Source: Dactylosporangium sp. AC04546
GTDB lineage: Bacteria; Actinomycetota; Actinomycetes; Mycobacteriales; Micromonosporaceae
Assembly: GCF_022095675.1 (NCBI RefSeq)
Contig: NZ_JAHYSG010000004.1
Location: 1 to 64,000, forward strand
Length of the DNA stretch: 64,000 bases
Direction of reading: 5' to 3'
Below the pieces are notes generated by a model. That model was not told the DNA's origin and made no database searches. It saw only the letters and a program-made list of their open reading frames with translations. This document shows positions 32,493 through 40,742 of this stretch, in pieces. How positions within the stretch are numbered: the first letter of the stretch is position 1; the number at the start of each line of letters is the position of its first letter. The position numbers were made by a program, and so were the translations under genes.

Positions 32493-33962
32493 TCAGTCCT
32501 CCCCGATGTCCTTCAGGGGCGACGGGTCCTCCGTGTTGGCGGGGGCGTTCCACTTCTGCAGCTTCGAGCCGTCGCAGTGGTCCACGGTGAGCTTGCTGAC
32601 GACCGTGCTGCCCCGGAAGATGTTGCTCTCGAGCAGGGGCTTGGCATCGAGGTCGGTCGGGGTCAGGCACAGGCCGGCGGAGTCCCGGATGACGTAGCTC
32701 GCGCCGTAGGTCTTCTCCTGGTACGACACCGTCCACTCCGCCGACGCGGTGCCCTTGGCCGGGCACGGCTGCATCGTCACGAACTCCGTGCGCTTGGCGG
32801 TCGTCAGGCACACGTTCGTCTTGAGCTTCGAGCTGTCGTAGGTCACGATCTGGCCCGTCGCGTGGCCGGTGCCGCCGGACGTGGCGGGGATCGTGAAGCG
32901 CTGGTTCCAGCCGACGTTGGCCTGGTTCGGCGCCTGCTTGCACGGCCAGACGATGAGGAAGCCCTTCGTCACGTCGAAGTTCGTGACGTCGACGCAGCGG
33001 CCGAACTGCTTGAAGTTCACCAGCTGGGCCGGCGGCCCGGCCGCGCCGGCGCCGACCGACGCCTCCGGCGCGAACGTGCGGGTGTTGTCGGACGCGCCGC
33101 CGCACGCGAGCAGCTCGACGAACGCGCCCTTGGTGCTGCCGGCCTTGGCGTGGAAGCAGTACGCGCCGAGCTTCGTGCCGGTGTTGTCGGTGCTCTGGAA
33201 GTTGGAGCTGTCGTTGATGTTCCACTGCTGGTGGTAGGGCACGGTCGGGGAGCCGCACGGGCGGAACTGGATGAGCGTGCCGCTGACCGGGTCGGCGGCG
33301 GAGTCGAGGCACATGCCCTGCGGGTTGGCCGCCGTCCTCGACGACACCAGCACCAGCGTGAGGTTCCTGGTGTAGGCGAAGATCTGCCGCGGGCTGCCGG
33401 TGCTGCACGGCTGGGTGGTGACGTTCGTGCCGACCGCGGGCGAGCTGGAGCCCGCGTCGAGGCAGTAGGTGCCGCCGTAGAACTTGACCAGGCCCCCCTC
33501 GATGTTCTCGTTGGTGAACCGGAACACGTAGGTCGCCGTCAGCGTCCGTGACCGGTCGGCCGGGAACGCGGTGCCGGGGACGTTGGTGCCGGTCGAGGTG
33601 ATGAGCGCGTAGGAGGGCACGACCGTCTTGAGCGGGCAGCCCACCGGCTTCCTCGCCGCGTCCTGGAACGTCACCGACACCGTGTAGCGGCCCTTGCCGC
33701 CGCCGACCGCGCCGGTGAACGGGGTCGTGACCGGGCACAGGTGGTCGGGGTTGCCGCCGGTGGCGCGGATGGCGCCGATGACGACGTCGATCCCGGCCTG
33801 CGCCGCGTGCAGCGCCTGGGCCCGCTCGACCGTCCGCTGGGTGTCGCGCAGCTGCTGGATGACCACCGGCACCATGAGGGTGCTCAGCGACGTGCCCACC
33901 AGCGTCAGCATCATCGCCAGTGGCAGCGAGCCGTCGTCGCCCCGGAGTCGGCGCAGGATCAC
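32493..33962 (-). CDS. PilX-like pilus protein with two ricin-type lectin domains
   Basis: A 489-residue protein. Residues 13-36 are a single hydrophobic helix after a charged RRLRGDDG, matching PilX-like minor pilin N-termini but without a clear prepilin G-F-E cleavage motif. Residues about 160-300 and 312-475 hold six ricin-B-type repeats: CLD or CVD starts near 167, 218, 269, 323, 385 and 432, with QIF, QQW, RTF, QRF, EW and QKW ends and internal disulfide-type Cys pairs, so two beta-trefoils. Ricin-type trefoils bind sugars. GTG 33962 overlaps the PilW-like stop (GTGA). It closes the pilus operon and would be displayed at or near the pilus tip. No close named homologue known to me. Confidence 0.82.
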   Translation of the reverse strand: MILRRLRGDDGSLPLAMMLTLVGTSLSTLMVPVVIQQLRDTQRTVERAQALHAAQAGIDVVIGAIRATGGNPDHLCPVTTPFTGAVGGGKGRYTVSVTFQDAARKPVGCPLKTVVPSYALITSTGTNVPGTAFPADRSRTLTATYVFRFTNENIEGGLVKFYGGTYCLDAGSSSPAVGTNVTTQPCSTGSPRQIFAYTRNLTLVLVSSRTAANPQGMCLDSAADPVSGTLIQFRPCGSPTVPYHQQWNINDSSNFQSTDNTGTKLGAYCFHAKAGSTKGAFVELLACGGASDNTRTFAPEASVGAGAAGPPAQLVNFKQFGRCVDVTNFDVTKGFLIVWPCKQAPNQANVGWNQRFTIPATSGGTGHATGQIVTYDSSKLKTNVCLTTAKRTEFVTMQPCPAKGTASAEWTVSYQEKTYGASYVIRDSAGLCLTPTDLDAKPLLESNIFRGSTVVSKLTVDHCDGSKLQKWNAPANTEDPSPLKDIGED

Positions 33963-34564
33963 GTGGTCGTCCTCGCTTCCGGGCAGACGTCCTTCGGGTC
34001 GGTACCGCTGGTCGTGTTGAGCGCGGTGAACGTGATGCGCGACCGCGCGGTCGTCTTGCCGCGCCCCGGGGCGGTGGTCACCACCAGCACCACCTGGAGC
34101 CGCTGGAAGCCGGCCGTGGCGTCCGGCGCCAGCAGCTTGAACGAGCTCTGCGCCACGTCGATGTCGCTCGCCAGCACCGCCCAGCGCCCGCCCGGCTTCG
34201 TCCCCTGCTTCCACACCTGCCGGCGCAGGGTCCGGCCGGTCGCGTCGAGGTTGAGCTGCGCGCACTCGGCGGTACCGGTGCTCGTCTCGGTGTTGACGTA
34301 CTCGACGGTGTCGCCGGTGGAGTTCTCCCGGCTGAACCCGGCGGCGTAGCGCAGCTCCCGGTCCAGCCGGGTGAACGCCGTGTTGAGCTGGGCCTGGGAG
34401 ACCGCCACCGCCGTGTTCTCGTTGCTGGCCTGGAACAGCTGCACGACCGCGGTGGTGAAGATGGCCATGACCACCGACAGGATGCCGGTCGTGACGACCA
34501 TCTCGGCGAGCGTCACGCCCCGGTCGTCGCCGGTCCGGCCCCGGACGCGGTCGAGGATGCGCAT
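33959..34564 (-). CDS. PilW-like type IV minor prepilin
   Basis: A 201-residue prepilin. The leader ends DDRG|VTLAEMVVTTGILSVVMAIFTTAVV: processing after Gly16, Glu at mature position 5, and a hydrophobic helix, all standard for prepilin peptidase substrates. The C-terminal domain has two distant cysteines (Cys near AEC and DVCPEA). Minor pilins of this class prime pilus assembly and sit at the tip. ATG 34564 lies 2 bases after the preceding stop; the stop overlaps the next gene's GTG. Confidence 0.85.
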   Translation of the reverse strand: MRILDRVRGRTGDDRGVTLAEMVVTTGILSVVMAIFTTAVVQLFQASNENTAVAVSQAQLNTAFTRLDRELRYAAGFSRENSTGDTVEYVNTETSTGTAECAQLNLDATGRTLRRQVWKQGTKPGGRWAVLASDIDVAQSSFKLLAPDATAGFQRLQVVLVVTTAPGRGKTTARSRITFTALNTTSGTDPKDVCPEARTTT

Positions 34565-34566
34565 GC

Positions 34567-36249
34567 TCAGGCGACCTTCCACTGGAACGTGAACGACGAC
34601 GTGGCGTTCTTCGCGTCGGTCACCGTGATCGTCACGATCCAGGTGCCGGCCGCCGACGGCGTACCGCTCAGCGCGCCGGACGACGCGGCGATGGAGATGC
34701 CGGTCGGCAGGTTCGCCGCCGCCCACCTGTACGCCGGGGTGCCGCCGGACGCCGTCGCCTTCTGCCCCGACAGGGCGGTGCCCTTGGCGCTGGTCCGGTC
34801 GGGGGCGTCGGTCGTCGGCTGGGTGATCCGCAGGTCGGCGGCGCCGGGCACGGCCACGTTGACCGGCAGCACCATGGCGTTCGTGGCGCCGGCGCCGTCC
34901 CGGACGTCGATCGTCGCCAGGTAGCGCGTGGTCAGCGTGGTCGTGCCGCTGATCGTGCCGTCGCCCGCCAGGGTGAGCCCGGTCGGCAGCGTCGTCGAGG
35001 AGAACGTGTAGCCGCCGGAGCCGCCGCCCGCGGTGAGCTTCGCCGAGTAGGGCACGCCCTTCGCCGGGGTGAGCGCCGCCGGCCCGGTCACCTGGACCCT
35101 GGTGTTCCACTTGAACGTCGCGGTCGAGGTCTGCTGGTAGCCGTCGACGACGGTCACCTTCACGCTCGCCGTCGCGGCGGCGCCGCTCACCGTGGTCGTC
35201 CCGGTCACCACGCCGGTCGCCTTGTCCAACGACAGCCCGGCCGGCAGCCCGGTCGCCGACCACGTGTAGGGGGCGACGCCGCCCGTCACCGGCAGCGTGT
35301 ACGAGACCGCCGCGCCCGCGTCCCAGGTCTGGTCCGGCGGCGCGGTCACCGGCAGCGCGCTCACCGTCCAGTTGAACGAGGCGTCGTTGCTGCTGCTCCT
35401 GTCGGTGACCACGACGCGCACGACGGAGACGCCGACACTCTTCGGGGTGCCGCTGATCGTGCCGTCGTTGCCGAGGGTCAGGCCGTTCGGGAGGTTCTCC
35501 ACGCTCCAGCTGTACGGCGGGGAGGACGACGTCGCGGTGAGCCGCACCGGGCGGATCGGGACGCCGACGTCGCTGAACTGGTTGCCGGGGTTGTCCGGCA
35601 GCGGCGGTACCACCGTGACCATCTGGTTGAACACGGGGTCCGTCGTCGCCGCGGTCACCAGGGTCTGCGTCGAGTACGTGCAGACGCCGCTCATGCACGC
35701 GCGCGAGTCGTACCAGACGACCACCACGACCACCCGGTAGAACTTGAGCTCGGCCGGGTCGACCGGCGACTCGCAGGCGGCGCTGCCGACCGGCGCCGAG
35801 CAGGAGCCGACGAACCAGTACCGGAACAGGTCGGCGTCGAAGAAGGTCTCGGGCTTCGCCTCGGTGCTCAGGGTGTCGTCGGCCGGGTCGATCCCGCTGA
35901 CCGCCTTGTCGACGGCGTCGGACATGTCCATCGTCGTGGCGACGTCGCCCAGCTCCCGCTGCAGGGCCATCGCCACCCGGTCGCCCGTGTCCCTGGTGCT
36001 CAGCAACGCCTGCTGCCGGGCCACCTCCTCGCCGCTGCGCCCGCCGATCACGCTGCCGGCCGGCAGCGCGCGGACCATCTCCACACCGTCGTGGGCGTAG
36101 CGGACCGCCACCTGCAGGCCGCGCTCCTTGTTCAGCGTGTTCGTCGCCGACACGAAGAACGTGGTCAGCGCCGTCATCACCACGCCCATGACGGCGATCG
36201 CGGTGAGCGTCTCGACGAGGCTGAACCCGTCGTCGCCGCGGCGGCACAC
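34567..36249 (-). CDS. PilV-like prepilin with four Ig-like (He_PIG) repeats
   Basis: A 560-residue prepilin, far longer than the usual 150-200. The leader is MCRRGDDG|FSLVETLTAIAVMGVVMTALTTFF (Glu at +5). Residues about 35-215 form a pilin-like domain with cysteines in GSCSAPVGSAAC and RACMSGVC. Then come four tandem Ig-like repeats with the motif PPYSWSVENLPNGLTL...GTISGTP: starts near residues 235, 320, 400 and 485. Such stalk repeats are common in bacterial surface adhesins. GTG start at 36249, 2 bases after pilO. Suggests an extended minor pilin that projects from the fibre. Confidence 0.87.
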   Translation of the reverse strand: MCRRGDDGFSLVETLTAIAVMGVVMTALTTFFVSATNTLNKERGLQVAVRYAHDGVEMVRALPAGSVIGGRSGEEVARQQALLSTRDTGDRVAMALQRELGDVATTMDMSDAVDKAVSGIDPADDTLSTEAKPETFFDADLFRYWFVGSCSAPVGSAACESPVDPAELKFYRVVVVVVWYDSRACMSGVCTYSTQTLVTAATTDPVFNQMVTVVPPLPDNPGNQFSDVGVPIRPVRLTATSSSPPYSWSVENLPNGLTLGNDGTISGTPKSVGVSVVRVVVTDRSSSNDASFNWTVSALPVTAPPDQTWDAGAAVSYTLPVTGGVAPYTWSATGLPAGLSLDKATGVVTGTTTVSGAAATASVKVTVVDGYQQTSTATFKWNTRVQVTGPAALTPAKGVPYSAKLTAGGGSGGYTFSSTTLPTGLTLAGDGTISGTTTLTTRYLATIDVRDGAGATNAMVLPVNVAVPGAADLRITQPTTDAPDRTSAKGTALSGQKATASGGTPAYRWAAANLPTGISIAASSGALSGTPSAAGTWIVTITVTDAKNATSSFTFQWKVA

Positions 36250-36251
36250 GG

Positions 36252-36800
36252 CTACTCCGGCACGGCGTAGAACGCCTGGAGGTTGATCGTCACGTTCGTC
36301 TTGTCGCCGCCGCCCGTGGCGACGTTGACGCTCGTGATGAGCACGGCCCGCGGCTGGACCTTCTGGAGCTGGTCGAGGAACGGGCCGATCTTCGCCGCCG
36401 GCCCGACGACGGTGAGCCCGACCGGCAGCGACTGCACGTTCCCCTTGGCGGTCGTCACGTCCACGGCGGTGCCCACGCTCACGCCGCTGACCGAGACCCC
36501 GGTCAGCTCGCCGGCCGTCTGCAGCTCCCGCAGCAGCGCCGACACCGAGTCGCTCTCCGGCAGCGCCGCCTTGTTCGCGTCGAGCGTCGCCGTGAACTCC
36601 GTCAGCCGCGCGTTGTCCCTGCGCATCTGGGCGAGCCGGTTGCGCTGGACGGTGACCTGCTGGCTGACCTGCTCGGCACTCGTGCGGAAGTCGTCGCGAT
36701 CCTGGTACCTGGTGCTGATGACGAAGAAGTAGCTGACGGCGAGGATCGCGGCGGCGAGCACGGCCCCGCCGATGAGCCAGAGACGGTCGGCGCGCAGCAT
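36252..36800 (-). CDS. pilO: Type IV pilus assembly protein PilO
   Basis: A 182-residue bitopic membrane protein: a short cytoplasmic N-terminus, one membrane helix (about 8-30), a coiled-coil stretch (about 40-75) and a ferredoxin-like periplasm-side domain with LPVGLTVVGPAAKIGPFLDQLQ. PilO pairs with PilN in the alignment complex that links the motor to the fibre. ATG 36800 shares its first base with the pilN stop (TGATG). Confidence 0.88.
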   Translation of the reverse strand: MLRADRLWLIGGAVLAAAILAVSYFFVISTRYQDRDDFRTSAEQVSQQVTVQRNRLAQMRRDNARLTEFTATLDANKAALPESDSVSALLRELQTAGELTGVSVSGVSVGTAVDVTTAKGNVQSLPVGLTVVGPAAKIGPFLDQLQKVQPRAVLITSVNVATGGGDKTNVTINLQAFYAVPE

Positions 36801-38188
36801 CACTTGCCTCCGGACGCGCTGGGGCCCGGCGCCGGCGAGCTGAACCGCCCGCCCAGCGCGGCCCTGGTGATGTCCATGCGGATCGTGAACGTCACGCCCT
36901 GGTCGTCCTGGTTGGCGTCGGTGAGGAACGGGTCGGCGATGCCGCCGACCGTGCCGAGCGTGTCCACGTAGGTGGCGATGACAGCCTTGGACGGGGCTAT
37001 GCCGGTGAGCGTGATGAGGCCGATGCGGTCCGGGCTCGCGCCCGTGCCGGTCTGGGTCTCGGTGTCCAGCGAGCCGGTGACGCCGGAGAGCCGCACACCC
37101 TTCGGCGCCGCGGTCTGCAGCGACGCGAGCAGCGCCGACCACGAGAGGTCCTGGGCCATCACGGCCCGCAGCTGGGCGGAGATCTCGTCGGCGCGCCGGC
37201 GGGCGTCGTTGAGCTCCTTGTAGTCGCCCTGCTGGCTGATCGCCTTCCGCAGCGCGAGCTGCGCGTCGGCGACGTCGTCGGCGGCCTGCTGGACCTCGCT
37301 GTCGGCCATGACGTACCACCCGACGACGAGCGCCATGACCGCCGCGACCCCGACGACGACGAGCCGGCGCACCCGGCGCACGTGCCGGGTCGCGGAGATC
37401 TCCACGGGTAGCAGGTCGGCGGCGATCGGCAGGATGCGGAACGTGCGCGCGGTCGCCTCCGGGAACGCCGGATGCGGCGCACTCTGCCACGGCCCGGCCC
37501 GCCGCGCCGCCTCCACGGCAACGGGGGCCGGGGCCGGTACGGGGATCGGCGCCGCGATGGGGAGCGGGGCCCGGGTCGCGACCGGTTCGGCGGTCGGCAC
37601 GCCAGCCGGCACGCCAGCCGGCACGCCAGCCGGCACGCCAGCCGGCACGCCAGCCGGCACGCCAGCCGGGATGTCGGCCGGATTGTCGGCCGGTCGTGGC
37701 GCCCATGTGGCCGGGGCGGGGACGGCGGGCAGGCCGGCGGTCGGTGCCTCGGCGAAGGGCGCTTCCAGTGCGGGGGACGGCGGTGCCGCCATCGGAGGGA
37801 GGTCGAGGGCCGGCGTCCGGTCGGTCTCCGGTGCGGGACCGGCCGGCAGTGGTTCGGTGACGAACTCCGGCCGGACGGCGGGAGCCGCCTCGCCGGGCAG
37901 GACGAGCTCGCCGTGGATGAACCTCGGGAACTCCCGCTTGACCGGAGCCGGTGCCACCATTGCCGCCGGGGCGGGCTCCCCGGCGACCGGCGCCTCGCTG
38001 ATCGGCTCCTGAGGCGGCCAGGACGGGGGCGGGCCGGACGGGACCATGCGGACCGGGCGGGGCTCCCGGGGCTCCGGCGCCGCCGGTGGCTCGTCGTCGA
38101 AGGACGGCAGCACGATGCCGGTCAGGCGGCCCTCGGTCGGGGCCGGCGGTGGCTCCTGGCCGTCGCGCGGGTCGTTCGGGTCGGTCAT
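36800..38188 (-). CDS. pilN: Type IV pilus assembly protein PilN with long Pro-rich N-terminus
   Basis: A 462-residue protein, over twice the usual PilN length. The N-terminal ~265 residues are disordered, Pro/Ala/Glu-rich and include six exact GVPA repeats. The conserved PilN part begins near RILPIAADLLPVEISATRHVRRVRR, followed by a membrane helix (about 296-315), a coiled coil and the C-terminal domain (LSGVTGSLDTETQT...IGLITLTGIAPSKAVIATYVDTLG). The usual short cytoplasmic PilM-binding peptide is probably embedded before the helix. ATG 38188 overlaps the pilM stop. Confidence 0.88.
   Translation of the reverse strand: MTDPNDPRDGQEPPPAPTEGRLTGIVLPSFDDEPPAAPEPREPRPVRMVPSGPPPSWPPQEPISEAPVAGEPAPAAMVAPAPVKREFPRFIHGELVLPGEAAPAVRPEFVTEPLPAGPAPETDRTPALDLPPMAAPPSPALEAPFAEAPTAGLPAVPAPATWAPRPADNPADIPAGVPAGVPAGVPAGVPAGVPAGVPTAEPVATRAPLPIAAPIPVPAPAPVAVEAARRAGPWQSAPHPAFPEATARTFRILPIAADLLPVEISATRHVRRVRRLVVVGVAAVMALVVGWYVMADSEVQQAADDVADAQLALRKAISQQGDYKELNDARRRADEISAQLRAVMAQDLSWSALLASLQTAAPKGVRLSGVTGSLDTETQTGTGASPDRIGLITLTGIAPSKAVIATYVDTLGTVGGIADPFLTDANQDDQGVTFTIRMDITRAALGGRFSSPAPGPSASGGK
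37596..37667 (-). repeat. 12-bp in-frame tandem repeat in pilN
   Basis: Six exact copies of a 12-base unit (GGCACGCCAGCC on the + strand) encode GVPA repeats in the disordered N-terminus of PilN. Length variation between strains would be tolerated. Confidence 0.95.
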
Positions 38189-39210
38189 GACGTCGCTCCC
38201 AGGGTCAGGCCGACCGACACGGCGGCCGACGCCCGGACGTGTTCGAGGCTGCCGTGCCGCACGCGGCGCAGGCCGCGCAGGCGCATCACCGGGTCGACGG
38301 CGAGCGCCTCCACGCCGAGCTGCTGGCGCAGCGCGTCGAGCAGGCCCGGCAGCTGGGAGCCGCCGCCGGAGAGGGCCAGGCGGCTGACGCGGGCCTGGCG
38401 GCCGGCGGCGGTGAGGTACGCGAACGAGTTGCCGATCTCGTTGATGAGCGGCCGCACCGCGTCCTTCAGCGCGGCCACGGTCGCGGTGTCGGCGTCGGTG
38501 CGCAGGCCGAGCCGGCACTTGAGCTCCTCGGCCTGCTCCATCGGGATGTCCAGCCGGTCGGCGACGGTCTTGGTGATCTCGCTGCCGCCGCGGGGGATCG
38601 TGCGCACGATGAGCGGCTCCCCGTCGTGGTGCACGACGACGCTCGTCGCGTGGGCGCCGATGTCGATGATCGCCTCCACCTGCTCGTCGAGCCGGGACGC
38701 GGCCCGCAGCAACGCGAACGACGCCAGGTCGACCCGCACCACGCTGAGCCGGGCCGCCTCGATCGCCCGGATCGCGGCCAGCACCGGCTCCTTCGGCGCG
38801 GCGACGAGCAGGCCGCGGACCGTCTCGGCCGAGCCGGGGTCCTCGAGCGGGTAGAAGTCGATGAGCGACCGCTCGGGCGGCAGCGGCAGCGCGTCGCGGA
38901 CCTGGAACGGCAGGGCCTGGCGCATCTCCCTGGCCGGCAGGTTGGCGACCGTGGTCTCGCGGACCACGACCTGCTGGTGGGTGACGCCGAGCGCGACCCT
39001 GCGGGTGCGGAACTTGAACGTGTGCCACAGCTGCCTGAGCGCGACGGTGACGGCGCGCTCGTCCTGCACGGCGCCGTTCTGCACGACCCCCGGGGGCAGC
39101 AGGACGTGGCCGAAGTTGCTGATGATCGGCCCGTCCTTGCTGGACCTGGTCTCCGCGGCGCGGATGGACACCGTGCCGATGTCGAGACCGATCGGGTTGA
39201 CGGCGGCCAT
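38185..39210 (-). CDS. pilM: Type IV pilus assembly protein PilM
   Basis: A 341-residue actin-like ATPase. NPIGLDIGTVSIRAAE is the phosphate-1 loop, VEAIIDIGAHATSVVVHHDG the phosphate-2 segment and RLALSGGGSQLPGLLDAL the adenosine-binding loop; LPFQVRDALPLP is the PilM-specific region. It forms the cytoplasmic ring that connects PilN to the PilB motor. ATG 39210 has GGAAGGAG 5 bases upstream, the strongest ribosome-binding site in the cluster. Confidence 0.95.
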   Translation of the reverse strand: MAAVNPIGLDIGTVSIRAAETRSSKDGPIISNFGHVLLPPGVVQNGAVQDERAVTVALRQLWHTFKFRTRRVALGVTHQQVVVRETTVANLPAREMRQALPFQVRDALPLPPERSLIDFYPLEDPGSAETVRGLLVAAPKEPVLAAIRAIEAARLSVVRVDLASFALLRAASRLDEQVEAIIDIGAHATSVVVHHDGEPLIVRTIPRGGSEITKTVADRLDIPMEQAEELKCRLGLRTDADTATVAALKDAVRPLINEIGNSFAYLTAAGRQARVSRLALSGGGSQLPGLLDALRQQLGVEALAVDPVMRLRGLRRVRHGSLEHVRASAAVSVGLTLGATS

Positions 39211-39236
39211 CGTGCTCCTTCCGTGCGGTACGGGTG

Positions 39237-40019
39237 TTACGCGGGCAGCAGCAGGGACGTGTACCAGTTGGTGATCGGGGCGGCGGCGAACAGCGCGACG
39301 AGCGCGCCGGCGAGCATCGCGGGGCCGAAGGGCAGCGCCGTCTTGCGGCCGGCGCGGCCGGTGGCCAGCAGGGCCAGCCCGGCGACGCCGCCGATGACGA
39401 ACGCGACGAGTGTGCCGACGGCGACCGAGGACCAGCCGAGCCAGCCGAGGTACAGGCCGAGGACGCCCGCGAGCTTGACGTCGCCGAAGCCCATTCCCCC
39501 GGGGTACACCAGGGAGAGCACGAAATAGAACGACCACAGCACGGCCATCGCGAGCAGCCCGCGCAGGCCCGCGCTCCAGTCGCGCCCGACCACGACGGCG
39601 GGCAGCAGCAGCAGCGGCGCGACGAGGTACGACGGCAGGACGATCGCGTCGGGCAGGCGGAGCACGTCGAGGTCGATGAGGGCGAGCGCCACGGCGATGG
39701 CGGCGAGGTACAGCCAGGCGGGCAGGCTCGCGGAGAGGCCGAAGCGGGCGGCGACGGCGACGAAGAGGGCGGCCGTGCCGACCTCGACGAGGGGGTAGCG
39801 GACGCTGATCGGAGCCGCGCAGTCGGCGCACCGGCCGCGCAGCAGCAGCCAGCCGACGACGGGCACGTTGTGCCACGGGCGGACCGGCGAGGTGCACTGT
39901 GGACAGTGCGACGGCGGGCGCAGCAGCGACTCGCCGCGCGGGACGCGGTGGATGACGACGTTGAGGAACGACCCGACGGCGAGCCCGAGCACGCCGACGA
40001 CGACGAGTGTGAACGCCAA
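39237..40019 (-). CDS. pilD: Prepilin peptidase
   Basis: A 260-residue aspartic membrane protease (A24). The N-terminal methyltransferase-like domain has GSFLNVVIHRVPRGESLLRPPSHCPQC...RCADC (two CxxC pairs), and the catalytic Asp residues are in ALIDLDVLRLPD and GFGDVKLAGVLG, with about seven membrane helices. It cleaves and N-methylates prepilins. The TTG at 40019 is chosen because AGAGGA lies 6 bases upstream and it starts directly before the first helix; the longer in-frame extension is basic and poorly placed. Confidence 0.94.
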   Translation of the reverse strand: MAFTLVVVGVLGLAVGSFLNVVIHRVPRGESLLRPPSHCPQCTSPVRPWHNVPVVGWLLLRGRCADCAAPISVRYPLVEVGTAALFVAVAARFGLSASLPAWLYLAAIAVALALIDLDVLRLPDAIVLPSYLVAPLLLLPAVVVGRDWSAGLRGLLAMAVLWSFYFVLSLVYPGGMGFGDVKLAGVLGLYLGWLGWSSVAVGTLVAFVIGGVAGLALLATGRAGRKTALPFGPAMLAGALVALFAAAPITNWYTSLLLPA

Positions 40020-40092
40020 TGTCGTTCCTCTCCGTGGATTGAGGCGGTGCGTGGCGGCCCGCAGTCGCCGGACCGCCACGCACGCGGGGCGC

Positions 40093-40602
40093 CTACTTAC
40101 CGGCGCTCTCGCAGTCCCCGAGCTTGTTGGTCGTGGCCTTCTTGACCGAGCCGCCCGTGGCGCTGTTGTAAACGTAGACCTGGCCGCCGTCGGCGTTCAT
40201 GCCACAGACCCAGTAGGAGCCGTTCGCGCCCTGCTTGTACGACAGGGTGTTGCCGGGCGACAGGGTGGCGTGCTGCGGGGTGCCGCCGGTGGCCGCCGAG
40301 CCCTCGCCGCTGTTCGTGGTGCCGAAGGTCAGGCTCTGGACGGTGTCGGAGTAGGTGGCCTTGCCGTCCTCCGGGTAGGCGTTGCTGTTCTCGGTGTAGA
40401 ACTGCTCGATGGCGCTGACCGCGGCGCGCACGTCGGACTCGGCCGACTTGTTGGCGGCGCCCTTGCGGTAGTTGAGGTACATCGGCACGGCGATCGCGAC
40501 GAGCACGCCGATGATCACGACGACGACGAGCAGCTCGACGAGCGTGAACCCGCTGTCTGCGGCGGCACGCTTCTTCCGCATCCTGCGCAGCGTTTCCTTC
40601 AT
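40093..40602 (-). CDS. pilA: Major type IV pilin
   Basis: A 169-residue prepilin: leader MKETLRRMRKKRAAADSG, then FTLVELLVVVVIIGVLVAIAVPMYLNYRKGA with Glu at mature position 5, and a globular domain with two cysteines (WVCGMN...LGDCESAGK) that likely form the C-terminal D-loop. ATG 40602 has GGAGG 8 bases upstream. The 140-base gap before pilC allows its own promoter, consistent with high pilin demand; a direct-repeat site at 40722-40739 lies there. Confidence 0.93.
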   Translation of the reverse strand: MKETLRRMRKKRAAADSGFTLVELLVVVVIIGVLVAIAVPMYLNYRKGAANKSAESDVRAAVSAIEQFYTENSNAYPEDGKATYSDTVQSLTFGTTNSGEGSAATGGTPQHATLSPGNTLSYKQGANGSYWVCGMNADGGQVYVYNSATGGSVKKATTNKLGDCESAGK

Positions 40603-40721
40603 GGGTGAGCCTCCTGCTCCTGCCTGGGGTGGTGTGGCGGCGAGGCTCCGCTGCCTGGCGCCAGACTGTGGGGTGGGTGTTCGGTGCTGTACACCAGTAG
40701 CGGTGCCCTGCGGTGCCGCGG

Positions 40722-40739
40722 CGGTTGGCGGCCGGGTGC
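40722..40739 (-). promoter_or_regulatory. Direct repeat resembling a TcrA box upstream of pilA
   Basis: On the minus strand GCACCCG, 4 bases, then CCAACCG. This fits, with one mismatch, the Actinoplanes TcrA-box consensus as I remember it (two GCA(A/C)CCG elements spaced by 4). It is about 120 bases before the pilA start in the pilC-pilA gap. Inference from recalled consensus. Confidence 0.4.
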
Positions 40740-40742
40740 GGT

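Noticed and set aside
32493..33962. A classical prepilin
   Set aside because: The hydrophobic helix is present, but no Gly-Phe cleavage site with Glu at +5 could be found, so it is called PilX-like rather than a confirmed prepilin.
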